DNA of 64,000 nucleotides, from NCBI GenBank assembly GCA_001899685.1, contig MKWG01000043.1, positions 453,942 to 517,941 of the forward strand, given 5' to 3'. The notes under the pieces were generated by a model. It worked only from the letters and a program-made list of their open reading frames with translations, did no database searches and was not told the DNA's origin. Below, one piece after another: positions 33,440 to 43,083 of this stretch. The translations under genes and the position numbers were made by a program. This stretch comes from Sphingobacteriales bacterium 44-15 (GTDB taxonomy: Bacteria > Bacteroidota > Bacteroidia > Chitinophagales > Chitinophagaceae). The first letter of the stretch is position 1. Every line of letters begins with the position of its first letter.

Positions 33440-36400
33440 TCAGACTCTTCCGCCCGTTATGGCATCATCAATAGCCTGCTGCCTTGCCGCCTCTTCCTGC
33501 AAACGCCTCAGTTTTCTGCCATAGGAAATCCTGGTGATCAGCACAAATAATACCGGCACAACAAATATAGCCAACGTTGTTGCGGCAAGCATACCTCCAA
33601 ATACCGTCCACCCGATCGTTTTACGGCTTTCGGCAGCCGCACCTTCTGCAAAGGCAAGAGGCAATACACCAAGTATGAATGCGAGCGAAGTCATAACGAT
33701 AGGCCTTAACCTCAACCGTACTGCCTGCAGGGTGGCATGACTGATATCAATGCCCGCGTCTACCCTTTCTTTGGCAAATTCCACGATCAATATCGCATTC
33801 TTGGCTGCCAGACCGATCAGCGTGATCAAACCGATCTGCGCATAAATGTTATTGGAAAGTGCCGGGATGAATGTCAGCGTCAATATAGAACCGAAAGCAC
33901 CGATCGGCACAGCAAACAACACGGAGAACGGGATAGACCAGCTTTCATACAAAGCAGCCAGGAACAGGAACACGAATATGATCGAAATAGCAAAAATGAC
34001 CATCTGCTGATTACCCGCTGCTATTTCTTCCCTGCTCATCCCCGAGAACTCATATCCATATCCTGCAGGCAGGGTTTTGGCAACTTCCCTCAGGGCCTCA
34101 ATGGCCTGACCGCTGCTGTAGCCCGGCTTGGGCGATCCGTTGATCTCTATGGAGCGGTAAATATTATAGTGCGAGACCACTGCAGGCGCTTCAATCACTT
34201 TTGTAGTGATCAGAGAACCGAGGGGGATCATATTGCCCTGGCTGTTGCGTACATAAAATTTCTGAAGCCCGGCAAGAGAGCTCCTGTAGCTGCTGTCCGC
34301 CTGCGACATCACACGGAAGTTCCTGCCGTATATATTGAAATCATTAATATAGCTGCTTCCCAGAAAAGTGGAAAGCGTGCTGTATACATCTGATACCAGG
34401 ACGCCCATTTTTTTCGCCTGTTCCCTGTCTACATCTACCTGGTAGCTGGGGGTACGGGCATTGAAGAAGGTATATGCCATGGCGATCTCCGGCCGCTGGT
34501 TCAGCTTCATTAAAAAGCTTTGCGCTACTTTTTCAAAAGTTTTAATATCATCGGTGCTGCTGGTTTGCTGCAGCTCAAATGTAAAACCGGAGGTAGCGCC
34601 AAGACCCGGGATCGCGGGGGGAGCAATTACCAATATCCTTGCCTCTTTTATATCAGCCACCGCAGCCTGGATCTTCCTCATCACATCCTGCGCCTGCTGC
34701 CCTTTGCCCTTACGGTCATCCCATGGGTTCAAGCTGATAAACAAAGTACCTGCATTAGCCTTACTGGAAAAGCTCACTATATTCAGACCGGCTAAGCCAC
34801 CTGACACCTTTACTTCGGGAATCTGGCGTATACGGTCAGCAATGGTTCTCAGCATCTCCACGCTCCGGGTAGTAGAAGTGGCTTCCGGCATCTCATAGGC
34901 TACCAGCAACCGGCCCTCATCTTCCGTAGGAATGAACCCTGTAGGCTTATTCTCAAACAGGAAGAACAAACCAACAAACAATACAACGAGCATGATAAGC
35001 ACATAAGGCGTTCTTCTTATCCAGCCCCCTACGCCTCTTGTATAACCCGCAGTTAGTTTGCCAAAACCTTTATTAAACCACACAAAGAATTTTTCAAGTA
35101 GGTTCTTTTTTGCATCTTCCGGCTTGGACGGTTTGAGCATAATAGTACATAAAGCCGGGGTAAGTGAAAGCGCTACAAAAGCCGATATGATCACCGATAC
35201 CGCAATGGTAATGGCAAACTGCTGGTACAACCTGCCCACAATGCCCGGTATAAACCCTACGGGAACAAACACTGCCGCCAGTATCAGGGCAATAGCTATT
35301 ACCGGGCCAGATATATCTTTCATCGCCTTTCTCGTCGCTTCTTTGGGCGACATCCGTTCCTGGTCAATATTATGCTGTACGGCTTCCACCACCACAATAG
35401 CATCATCCACCACAATACCGATGGCCAGCACAAACGCAAATAAGGTAAGCGTATTAATGGTAAAGCCTAATGGCCCGAACAAAATGAATGTGCCTATCAA
35501 AGAAACAGGAATCGCCAGCACGGGAATTAAAGTAGCGCGCCAGTTCTGCAAAAACAGGAATACTACTAATACTACGAGTATCAGCGCTTCTACCAGTGTA
35601 TGCACAACTTCTTTAATAGAAGCCTTCACCACAGAAACCGTTTCGAGCGGCACCAGGAAATCAATATCCTTGGGAAAGGATGGTCTCATGTTGTTCAGCA
35701 CCTTCGTAATACCCTCGTATGTTTCCAGTGCATTGGCCCCCGGCGCCTGGTAAATAAGCAGGAACGCCGCGGGTTTCCCGTTCACAAAAGAATTGATGCT
35801 ATAGTCAAAACGATCCAGCTCCACTCTTGCCACATCTTTGAGGTAAACGATACTTCCGTCAGCAGGTCTTGACCTGACCACAATATTTTCAAAATCCTCC
35901 TGCTTATTCAGGCGGCTGTTGGTAAGCACGCTGTATTCAAATACCTGCTTACCGGGCTGCGGATTACCGCCTACCGTGCCCGCCGCTACCTGCAGGTTCT
36001 GTTCCTGCAAAGCCGCATTTACTTCAGCGGGCGTCATGCCAAGCGCTGCAAGCTTTTCAGGGTTCAGCCAAACGCGCATACTGAAATCATCAGCCCTTGA
36101 GAACACGTCTCCCACTCCTTTTACGCGCAGGATGGCATCTTTTACATAAAGGTTTACGTAGTTGCCGATAAACTTGGAATCGTGTGTTCCATTAGGTGAA
36201 TAAAAGGCCATCGCCACCATGATAGCCGGGTTACGCTTTCTAACAGTAAGCCCTAAACGCTTTACGGCATCCGGCAAAGTAGGCTCCGCCACGCTCACCC
36301 TGTTTTGCACATCAAGCGTGGCAATATTAATATCCGTGCCCACCTCAAAGTTCACCGTAATGCTGCTCTGCCCGCTGCTGGTGCTGTTGCTGCTCATATA

Positions 36401-36631
36401 GGTCATGCCCGGCGTCCCGTTCACCTGGGTTTCAATGGCCGTGGTGGTGGTCTGCTCTACCGTTTGCGCATCCGCACCGGTAAAATTACCTGCGATGGAA
36501 ACCGTTGGCGGGGAAATATCGGGGTATTGTGCAACAGGAAGATTGATCAGAGAAATAATTCCTACCAGAACGATCACAATTGATATAACGATCGCCGTAA
36601 CGGGTCTTTTTATAAAAACATCTGCTATCAT
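33440..36631 (-). CDS. RND efflux pump inner-membrane transporter (AcrB/HAE1 type)
   Basis: The 1063-residue protein is a proton-driven RND transporter with twelve predicted membrane helices and two large periplasmic loops. The essential paired aspartates are in GIVVDDAIVVVE (helix 4), and the essential lysine is in GLAAKNAILIVEFA (helix 10). The N-terminus IKRPVTAIVISI is typical. It should export hydrophobic drugs or other amphiphiles through the TolC-type channel. It is the third gene of an operon after the outer-membrane and membrane-fusion genes. Confidence 0.95.
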   Translation of the reverse strand: MIADVFIKRPVTAIVISIVIVLVGIISLINLPVAQYPDISPPTVSIAGNFTGADAQTVEQTTTTAIETQVNGTPGMTYMSSNSTSSGQSSITVNFEVGTDINIATLDVQNRVSVAEPTLPDAVKRLGLTVRKRNPAIMVAMAFYSPNGTHDSKFIGNYVNLYVKDAILRVKGVGDVFSRADDFSMRVWLNPEKLAALGMTPAEVNAALQEQNLQVAAGTVGGNPQPGKQVFEYSVLTNSRLNKQEDFENIVVRSRPADGSIVYLKDVARVELDRFDYSINSFVNGKPAAFLLIYQAPGANALETYEGITKVLNNMRPSFPKDIDFLVPLETVSVVKASIKEVVHTLVEALILVVLVVFLFLQNWRATLIPVLAIPVSLIGTFILFGPLGFTINTLTLFAFVLAIGIVVDDAIVVVEAVQHNIDQERMSPKEATRKAMKDISGPVIAIALILAAVFVPVGFIPGIVGRLYQQFAITIAVSVIISAFVALSLTPALCTIMLKPSKPEDAKKNLLEKFFVWFNKGFGKLTAGYTRGVGGWIRRTPYVLIMLVVLFVGLFFLFENKPTGFIPTEDEGRLLVAYEMPEATSTTRSVEMLRTIADRIRQIPEVKVSGGLAGLNIVSFSSKANAGTLFISLNPWDDRKGKGQQAQDVMRKIQAAVADIKEARILVIAPPAIPGLGATSGFTFELQQTSSTDDIKTFEKVAQSFLMKLNQRPEIAMAYTFFNARTPSYQVDVDREQAKKMGVLVSDVYSTLSTFLGSSYINDFNIYGRNFRVMSQADSSYRSSLAGLQKFYVRNSQGNMIPLGSLITTKVIEAPAVVSHYNIYRSIEINGSPKPGYSSGQAIEALREVAKTLPAGYGYEFSGMSREEIAAGNQQMVIFAISIIFVFLFLAALYESWSIPFSVLFAVPIGAFGSILTLTFIPALSNNIYAQIGLITLIGLAAKNAILIVEFAKERVDAGIDISHATLQAVRLRLRPIVMTSLAFILGVLPLAFAEGAAAESRKTIGWTVFGGMLAATTLAIFVVPVLFVLITRISYGRKLRRLQEEAARQQAIDDAITGGRV

Positions 36632-36682
36632 ATAATGAATGGAGAAAGAAAGTACTTTCTTTCACTTGCTTATTTAAATGTA

Positions 36683-37828
36683 TTATTTCTTCGGTGCTGC
36701 GGTATTGGGCGCTCCCCCGGGGGCTGCGGTAGTAATAACCGACCCTTCACGGAGATTTTGCACGCCCTGCACCGCAATAACCTGTCCTGCCTTTAACCCG
36801 CTATTGATGATCACATCGGTCCCGATCTGTTTGCCGGGCACTACTTTTTGCTGCGATACCTTGCTGCTGTCGCCTACCACATACACAAAAAATTCACCCA
36901 GTTGTTCGGTTATCGCTTTATAAGGGATGATCACTGCTTTTTCAGAAGCTGTATTCAACACCCTCACCGTAGTGCTCATGCCCGCTTTAAGAAGATGCTG
37001 ATCATTAGGGAATACCAGCCTTGTTTTAATCGTTCCGGTTTGAGGATCTACTGCACGGTCAATAAAGCTGATATGACCAGATTTGGGATAGATCTCGGTA
37101 CCGAAAGCAATGGAAAAAGTAGAATCAGCAGCTTTTTTCCCCTGCTGCTGCAAACCTGCAAAGCGGTATACTTCCCTCTGGTCTACCGTAAAATCAACAG
37201 CCATCGGATTATCTGTTGATATAGTGTTCAATACGGTTTGCCCTGCCACTACCGAAGTCCCGTTACGCACCTGCGATATACCAATGGTACCGTCAAACGG
37301 TGCGTAGATGGTTGCAAACCTCACATTTGCTTTTACCGCATCCACATTTGCTTTTGCAGCATCCAGTTGTTTTTTAGCGGCTTCCAGCGCAGCATCTGCA
37401 TAATCTACCTGTTGTTTGGCAATGGCGTCTTTCTTGTCCAGCTCATGATAGCGGTCGGCATCTTTCTGAGCTTTGATCAAATTGGTTTCCTGCACCATCT
37501 GGTTGGCAACGGCTTGCTGATAGTTGGCGTTATACAATTGCTGATCAATGGTATACAATTTTTGTCCTTTCTTTACTTTATCTCCGTCTTTAAAATAGAT
37601 GCCTGTAACATAACCGGTCACCTGTGCACGGATATCAACCTGGTTAAGCGCCACTGTAGTGCCCGGGTACTCATCATAATATACGGCATTAGTCGTTTTC
37701 GCAGTGTCCGTAGTAACAGGCATTGCAGGAGGAGGTCCCTGTTGCTGTTGCGTCTGCTTTGCACCGCAGGCGGATAATAACAATAATAAAGCCCCTATGG
37801 CATAAAACTCAAGTCTTCTGAATAGCAT
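36683..37828 (-). CDS. RND efflux periplasmic membrane-fusion protein (AcrA type)
   Basis: The 381-residue lipoprotein (lipobox LSAC, Cys21) has the order of a membrane-fusion protein: lipoyl half (IRAQVTGYVTGIYFKDGDKVKKG at about 67-89), a coiled-coil hairpin rich in Ala, Lys and Gln (about 95-175), the second lipoyl half (IYAPFDGTIGI) and beta-barrel and membrane-proximal domains. The C-terminus is Ala/Pro-rich. It links the pump to the outer-membrane channel. It sits between the other two operon genes, with gaps of 51 and 42 bases. Confidence 0.93.
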   Translation of the reverse strand: MLFRRLEFYAIGALLLLLSACGAKQTQQQQGPPPAMPVTTDTAKTTNAVYYDEYPGTTVALNQVDIRAQVTGYVTGIYFKDGDKVKKGQKLYTIDQQLYNANYQQAVANQMVQETNLIKAQKDADRYHELDKKDAIAKQQVDYADAALEAAKKQLDAAKANVDAVKANVRFATIYAPFDGTIGISQVRNGTSVVAGQTVLNTISTDNPMAVDFTVDQREVYRFAGLQQQGKKAADSTFSIAFGTEIYPKSGHISFIDRAVDPQTGTIKTRLVFPNDQHLLKAGMSTTVRVLNTASEKAVIIPYKAITEQLGEFFVYVVGDSSKVSQQKVVPGKQIGTDVIINSGLKAGQVIAVQGVQNLREGSVITTAAPGGAPNTAAPKK

Positions 37829-37870
37829 ATATATATTAGTTCAAGTTCAATGATCGAATTAAAGAAGGTA

Positions 37871-39172
37871 TTACGGATTAATCTGTCCCAGGCTTTTCTG
37901 CACATCAATTTTGCTGCTCAGCACACCATACAATGCGTCAAAATAATTGATCTGGGCTGTGCGGAGATCTGTTTCCGCGGTGATCACCTCAAGATAAGTT
38001 TTCACTCCTGAGCGATACTGCAACTGAATGACCTCATATACTTCTTTTGCCAGCTCCACGTTTTCTTTTACGGCAAGATAATTGGCAAGATTGGCTTTAT
38101 AGTTGGCAAGCGCTGCACTGTATTCGCTGTTCACTTCGTTTTTGAGATTCACTATATCAAGGTCTGTTCTTTTCAGCTCCCATTCTGCCTGCTTAATATT
38201 ATAATGCCGCTTGCCGCCCTGGAATATGGGAAAGCTAAGGGTGAGCCCTGCATACGAATTGGGATAGGAGGTATTATACAATTTCCCGAAACTGTTATTA
38301 AGATAGTTGAGATTGTATGCGCCGTTTGCCGAAAGAGAAGGAATATATGCCCATTTATTATACTGCACATTTGCTTCCTGCAGGCTGCGCTGGGTTTCAA
38401 GTATCCGGTATTCTATCCTTTTTGAATAATCTGCCCCCTGCACTGTGTCTACCGCTATTTCCCCTTCGAGCGTGGCGCTGTCATAAATGATATTCAGATC
38501 AGCGCTCACAGGATAATTCATCAACTGCTTCAGGTATGCTTTCTTTGCTTTCAGCACTTCTTCATTGCTCTTTCTGGCAGCCAGCGCATTGTTCAGCGCA
38601 ATAGTGGCACGTTTGTAATCTGTTTTGTCTACCACGCCGGCGTCATACTGGTTCTTTGCATCATTCAGGCTCTTTTGCAGCCGTGTGATGTTCTCATCCG
38701 TTACCTTTATCTGCTGTTCCGTTGCCAGCACGTCATAAAAAGCTTTCGACACATTTGCCACCACATCAATCTTAGTACCTGCTGTTTGCTGCTGAGCCTG
38801 CTGTCTTACCATACTGCCTGTTCTTTTTGCCAGTAAAACATCACGATTGAAAATAGCCTGAGAAGCACCGAACTGCAATGCAGATGTGTTATGAAACCCC
38901 ATGCCTATGATGTTTGTTTGCACCTGGAAATTATGCTGGTAGAGGTAATTAAAATTCACCTGCGGGAACCAGTCTGCCAGTTTCGACTTCACCTGCATAT
39001 CGGTGATCCGTTCATCAATCTGCGCCTGTTGTACCACAGGCTGCTGCTTTAACGCATACGATATAACGTTGGGTAATGTTGCATCGGCAAGCAGCGAATC
39101 CTGCTGCTGTGCAGCACTGTGTAAGGAGGAAAATATAAAACAAATGCTAACTGCTAATGCGCCGTATCTCAT
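37871..39172 (-). CDS. TolC-like outer-membrane efflux protein
   Basis: The 433-residue exported protein has a signal peptide (to about residue 22) and two halves of long alternating helices typical of the TolC family (LPNVISYALKQQPVVQQA at the start of the first, VQYNKWAYIPSLSANGAYNL in the second). It should form the trimeric channel for the RND pump downstream. It is the first gene of the operon, so the palindrome at 39324-39333 lies in its promoter region. Confidence 0.92.
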   Translation of the reverse strand: MRYGALAVSICFIFSSLHSAAQQQDSLLADATLPNVISYALKQQPVVQQAQIDERITDMQVKSKLADWFPQVNFNYLYQHNFQVQTNIIGMGFHNTSALQFGASQAIFNRDVLLAKRTGSMVRQQAQQQTAGTKIDVVANVSKAFYDVLATEQQIKVTDENITRLQKSLNDAKNQYDAGVVDKTDYKRATIALNNALAARKSNEEVLKAKKAYLKQLMNYPVSADLNIIYDSATLEGEIAVDTVQGADYSKRIEYRILETQRSLQEANVQYNKWAYIPSLSANGAYNLNYLNNSFGKLYNTSYPNSYAGLTLSFPIFQGGKRHYNIKQAEWELKRTDLDIVNLKNEVNSEYSAALANYKANLANYLAVKENVELAKEVYEVIQLQYRSGVKTYLEVITAETDLRTAQINYFDALYGVLSSKIDVQKSLGQINP

Positions 39173-39323
39173 AAATTAAGTTAATAAGCCTAAAAATCTT
39201 TCTGTAGCATCAAAAGCCATGCCTTGCAGAACGGTCGGTCATTCATTTATAACAAGCAAAAGAAAAAATATTCCAGGGATCGAAAATTGAAGTGCGAAGG
39301 TATGGATTAATTCATCAATAAAT

Positions 39324-39333
39324 CAAACGTTTG
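39324..39333. promoter_or_regulatory. TetR-type operator candidate
   Basis: CAAACGTTTG is a perfect 10-base palindrome within a wider imperfect one (AATCAAACGTTTGTTTAATT). It sits 151 bases before the start of the efflux operon, in the gap shared with the S15 peptidase gene. Such sites are bound by TetR-family repressors of efflux genes. No tetR gene is nearby. Confidence 0.4.
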
Positions 39334-39405
39334 TTTAATTATTTTGTTAACAGATCATTAATAGCGCACATTATCTTTAATTTAGCTCCGCATAACAGGG
39401 GGATA

Positions 39406-39413
39406 TATATTTG
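39406..39413 (+). promoter_or_regulatory. -7 promoter box of the S15/GH20 operon
   Basis: TATATTTG fits the Bacteroidota -7 consensus and lies 43 bases before the peptidase start codon. A TTTA at 39381-39384, 21 bases further up, is one base from the -33 TTTG. Confidence 0.5.
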
Positions 39414-39456
39414 TAATTATATGGTGTCCGGCCAGTCTTAAAATTGTAAATATCGG

Positions 39457-41310
39457 ATGAAAAGATTTCTTTCACTGTTCATTATCGCGGGCAGTTTCCT
39501 GTTTGTACATGCACAGGATTCAACATGGATACGCAACAACTATTACAAGAAAGAAGTATATATCACGATGCGTGACGGCATCAGGCTGTTCACCTCTGTA
39601 TATATACCCAACGACAGCAGTGCAGCCCATCCTATCCTTATGACCCGCACACCTTATTCATGTGCGCCTTATGGTGAAGATAAATTCAGGAGCTTCTGGA
39701 CTAATCACTACCGTGAATATTTTAAGGACGGCTATATTATGGTGATACAGGATGTGCGCGGCCGCTGGATGAGTGAAGGGCAGTTTGAGGATGTACGCCC
39801 GTTCAATGCAAACAAAACATCAAAAAAAGATATTGACGAGGCAAGCGATACCTATGATACCATTGACTGGCTTGTAAAAAATATTGCTCACAACAACGGG
39901 AAGGTTGGTGTGTTCGGCATTTCTTACCCCGGATTTTATTCTACTATGGCTGCTGCGTCCAACCACCCTGCATTGAAGGCGGTATCGCCGCAGGCGCCCG
40001 TAACCGAATGGTTCCTCGGCGATGACTTTCATCACAACGGCGCGTTTTCCCTGATGGACGCTTTCAGCTTCTATTCTTCATTCGGGAAACCAAGACCGAA
40101 GCCAACTACTGTCGGGCCTTCCGGTTTTATCTTTCCTGTTCAGGACAACTATACTTTTTTCCTGAGAACGGGCGCATTACCCAATTTCTCAACATTAATG
40201 GGCGATAGCATTGCCTTCTGGAAAGATCTGTATGCCCACCCCAATTATGACAACTGGTGGCAGGCACGTAATGCAGAAAAGGCAATGTATAATATAAAAC
40301 CTGCACTGCTTGTGGCAGGAGGGACATTTGATGCGGAAGATTGCTATGGGGCATGGAATCTTTTTAAAGCCATAAAAAGACAAACACCGCAAACCAGCAG
40401 CAGCCTGATCATGGGACCGTGGTTTCACGGGCAATGGTCGCGCGGCACGGGCACAAGCCTCGGGAATATCCGGTTTAGCGACAGCACTTCTGTATATTAT
40501 GCAGAACAGTTTGAACATCCTTTCTTCAACTATTACCTGAAAGGTGAAGGCAGTATAGCGAATATCAAAACCGCAACCGTTTTCTTCAGCGGGGAAAATA
40601 AATGGCGGCAGTTCGATACATGGCCGGCGGCCGGCATGCAGCTGATACCGTATTATCTCCAGGCAGGCGGCGGCATCAGCACAGCCCGCCCTGTACAGGC
40701 AAACAGCTATACGCAGTATACCAGCGATCCAAACAAACCTGTTCCTTATGCGGATGGTATACATCTGGAACGCACAAGGGAATATATGACAGATGATCAG
40801 CGCTTCGCCTCCAGGAGAACGGATGTAGCCGTATTCCGGACAGAAATATTAAAGGAAGATATTACGTTGGGAGGACCTGTAGTGGCAGATCTTAAAACAA
40901 GTATCAGCACCACCGACGCCGATTTTGTAGTGAAGCTGATTGACGTTTTCCCCGATGATTTTAAATATGACAACCCGGAAAGTGACTACCCCATGGGCGG
41001 CTACCAGATGCTGGTACGCGGGGAGATCATGCGCGGTAAATTCAGGAAGAGCTTTGAGCATCCCGAGCCTTTTGTGCCAGGCAAACCTGCGGAAGTAAAG
41101 TTCACGCTGCCTGATGTGGCGCATACCTTTAAAAAAGGGCATCGCCTGATGATACAGGTGCAGAGCTCATGGTTCCCGCTGATGGACCGCAACCCTCAAA
41201 AATTTGTTGATATTTATAAAGCAAAGGACAGCGATTTCCAGCCGTCTGTTATAAGGATATATCACGCTGCCGGCAATGCCTCAGCGATTTATTTACCGGT
41301 CATAAAATAA
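39457..41310 (+). CDS. secreted X-Pro dipeptidyl-peptidase/CocE-type hydrolase (S15)
   Basis: The 617-residue protein has a signal peptide (MKRFLSLFIIAGSFLFVHAQ) and the S15/CocE alpha/beta-hydrolase fold. The nucleophile is Ser156 in GVFGISYPG, the acid is probably in the GGTFDAEDCYG region and the histidine in GPWFHGQW. A C-terminal jelly-roll domain (about 430-617) is normal for the family. It may remove dipeptides or hydrolyse acyl amides such as beta-lactam-type substrates. The GH20 gene follows 7 bases later, so they share an operon. Confidence 0.9.
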   Translation: MKRFLSLFIIAGSFLFVHAQDSTWIRNNYYKKEVYITMRDGIRLFTSVYIPNDSSAAHPILMTRTPYSCAPYGEDKFRSFWTNHYREYFKDGYIMVIQDVRGRWMSEGQFEDVRPFNANKTSKKDIDEASDTYDTIDWLVKNIAHNNGKVGVFGISYPGFYSTMAAASNHPALKAVSPQAPVTEWFLGDDFHHNGAFSLMDAFSFYSSFGKPRPKPTTVGPSGFIFPVQDNYTFFLRTGALPNFSTLMGDSIAFWKDLYAHPNYDNWWQARNAEKAMYNIKPALLVAGGTFDAEDCYGAWNLFKAIKRQTPQTSSSLIMGPWFHGQWSRGTGTSLGNIRFSDSTSVYYAEQFEHPFFNYYLKGEGSIANIKTATVFFSGENKWRQFDTWPAAGMQLIPYYLQAGGGISTARPVQANSYTQYTSDPNKPVPYADGIHLERTREYMTDDQRFASRRTDVAVFRTEILKEDITLGGPVVADLKTSISTTDADFVVKLIDVFPDDFKYDNPESDYPMGGYQMLVRGEIMRGKFRKSFEHPEPFVPGKPAEVKFTLPDVAHTFKKGHRLMIQVQSSWFPLMDRNPQKFVDIYKAKDSDFQPSVIRIYHAAGNASAIYLPVIK

Positions 41311-41317
41311 ATTTTGA

Positions 41318-42955
41318 ATGAAAAAATTATTCATTGCATTTTTTTGTTTCACTGCTTTTCAAATACAGGCGCAAACAAAGCTGCCCATTATCCCTGCCCC
41401 TGTAAAAGCACAAAGCAAAGCGGGCAGCTTTACCATCAGTGAAAAGACAGTGATCGTAGTGCATGGTAATACGGAAAAAAAGACCGTCGACTTTTTTAAT
41501 AATTATCTCCGGAAGTATTATGGCTTCTCGCTGAAAACAGCCGCCAAAGCCTCAAAGAATTTCATAAGCTTCGGCACCCGCACTTTTGTAAAAGCTCCTG
41601 ATAAACCGGAAAGATATACAGTGGAAATTTCTCCTGCATCCGTGCAGATCACCGGCGACGCGGACCAGGGCACATTTTATGGTATGCAGACATTGATACA
41701 GCTATTGCCGGTGGAGCAATCCGCTGCGCTGAAAGTGCCGGCAGCTTCCATTGAAGATTACCCCCGCTTTGCTTACCGTGGCGCCATGCTTGATGTAGGG
41801 CGTCATTTCTTTGATGTGAATTTTGTAAAAGAATATCTTGACCTGCTGGCATTGCATAAGATCAATACTTTTCACTGGCATCTTACAGATGACCAGGGGT
41901 GGCGTATTGAAATAAAAAAATACCCCAGGCTTACAGAAGTGGGCGGCTGCAGGAACGGCACCATCATTGGTCATCACCCGGGTACCGGAAATGATGAAAC
42001 AAAATACTGCGGCTACTATACACAGGAACAAATAAAAGAAGTGATCCAATATGCCGCCGACCGTTTTATCACCGTTATTCCCGAAATAGAATTACCGGGG
42101 CATTCTTCTGCAGCTATAGCAGCATACCCGCAACTGAGCTGCTTTCCCGGCGAATCTACCAGTCCGGCCAAAGGAGTAGTATGGTACGGAGATACTACAG
42201 GCAAGCAGGTACAGCAATCATGGGGGATATACCGGGATGTATACTGCCCGAGTGAATATACGTTCAAATTCCTCGAAGATGTGCTGGATGAAGTAACAGC
42301 ACTATTCCCTTCAAAATATGTGCATATCGGCGGCGATGAATGCCCGAAGGACAACTGGAAAAGGTCAGCATTCTGCCAGGAGCTCATCAAAGAAAAAGGA
42401 TTGAAAGATGAGCATGGCCTGCAAAGCTATTTTGTGAGCCGCATTGAAAAATATCTCAACAGCAAAGGAAAAGCCATAATTGGCTGGGATGAAATACTGG
42501 AAGGCGGACTGGCGCCCAATGCTACCGTGATGAGCTGGCGGGGTGAGAAAGGAGGTATTGAAGCAGCAAAGCAAAAGCACAACGTGATCATGACACCCGG
42601 CACCTATGCTTATATAGATCATTCACAGAAGAAAAATGAAGATTCTCTTACTATCGGGGGTTACCTTCCCTTACAAACCACATACAACTACAACCCCATC
42701 CCCAAAGAACTGCAGCCGGATGAATATCATTATGTATTGGGAGCGCAGGCCAACCTGTGGACAGAATACGTCACCAACCCGGCAAAGGTGGAATATATGG
42801 CGTTCCCCCGTTTGAGCGCATTAAGCGAAGCATTCTGGAGTCCTGTAGAAAACAAGAACTGGGAAAATTTCAAACAGCGCATATCACAACAATTCAAGCG
42901 GTATGACAGGTGGGGCGTCACCTATTATCCCGGACTGGATGAGCCGGTAAAATAG
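41318..42955 (+). CDS. secreted beta-N-acetylhexosaminidase (GH20)
   Basis: The 545-residue protein has a signal peptide (to about residue 18), a GH20b-like N-terminal domain (about 20-140) and the catalytic barrel. HWHLTDDQGWRIEIKKYPRL (about 186-205) and the catalytic pair Asp340-Glu341 in HIGGDECPK are intact; the Asp assists the substrate acetamido group and the Glu is the acid/base. It should release terminal GlcNAc or GalNAc from chitin, peptidoglycan or glycoproteins. It is the second gene after the S15 peptidase, and a heptad tract begins just after its stop. Confidence 0.93.
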   Translation: MKKLFIAFFCFTAFQIQAQTKLPIIPAPVKAQSKAGSFTISEKTVIVVHGNTEKKTVDFFNNYLRKYYGFSLKTAAKASKNFISFGTRTFVKAPDKPERYTVEISPASVQITGDADQGTFYGMQTLIQLLPVEQSAALKVPAASIEDYPRFAYRGAMLDVGRHFFDVNFVKEYLDLLALHKINTFHWHLTDDQGWRIEIKKYPRLTEVGGCRNGTIIGHHPGTGNDETKYCGYYTQEQIKEVIQYAADRFITVIPEIELPGHSSAAIAAYPQLSCFPGESTSPAKGVVWYGDTTGKQVQQSWGIYRDVYCPSEYTFKFLEDVLDEVTALFPSKYVHIGGDECPKDNWKRSAFCQELIKEKGLKDEHGLQSYFVSRIEKYLNSKGKAIIGWDEILEGGLAPNATVMSWRGEKGGIEAAKQKHNVIMTPGTYAYIDHSQKKNEDSLTIGGYLPLQTTYNYNPIPKELQPDEYHYVLGAQANLWTEYVTNPAKVEYMAFPRLSALSEAFWSPVENKNWENFKQRISQQFKRYDRWGVTYYPGLDEPVK

Positions 42956-42963
42956 CGATAATC

Positions 42964-43083
42964 GTGAGGGAGGTGAGAGGATAGAGGTGAACAGGCAATA
43001 GTGAATAGGGAATGTACCACTCACCTTTGACGTCCATCTTCTCCCGTTTCTCATCTCACTATTCACCATTCACTATTCACCAT
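42964..43083. repeat. heptad tract between GH20 and prmC
   Basis: On the plus strand GTGA-type units run from 42964 (phase kept from 42973 to 43014). After a middle section of mixed units the opposite-strand type TCACTAT/TCACCAT runs from 43056 in exact phase to 43083, overlapping the first two bases of the prmC ATG. The outer arms pair at 18 of 22 positions. Confidence 0.8.
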
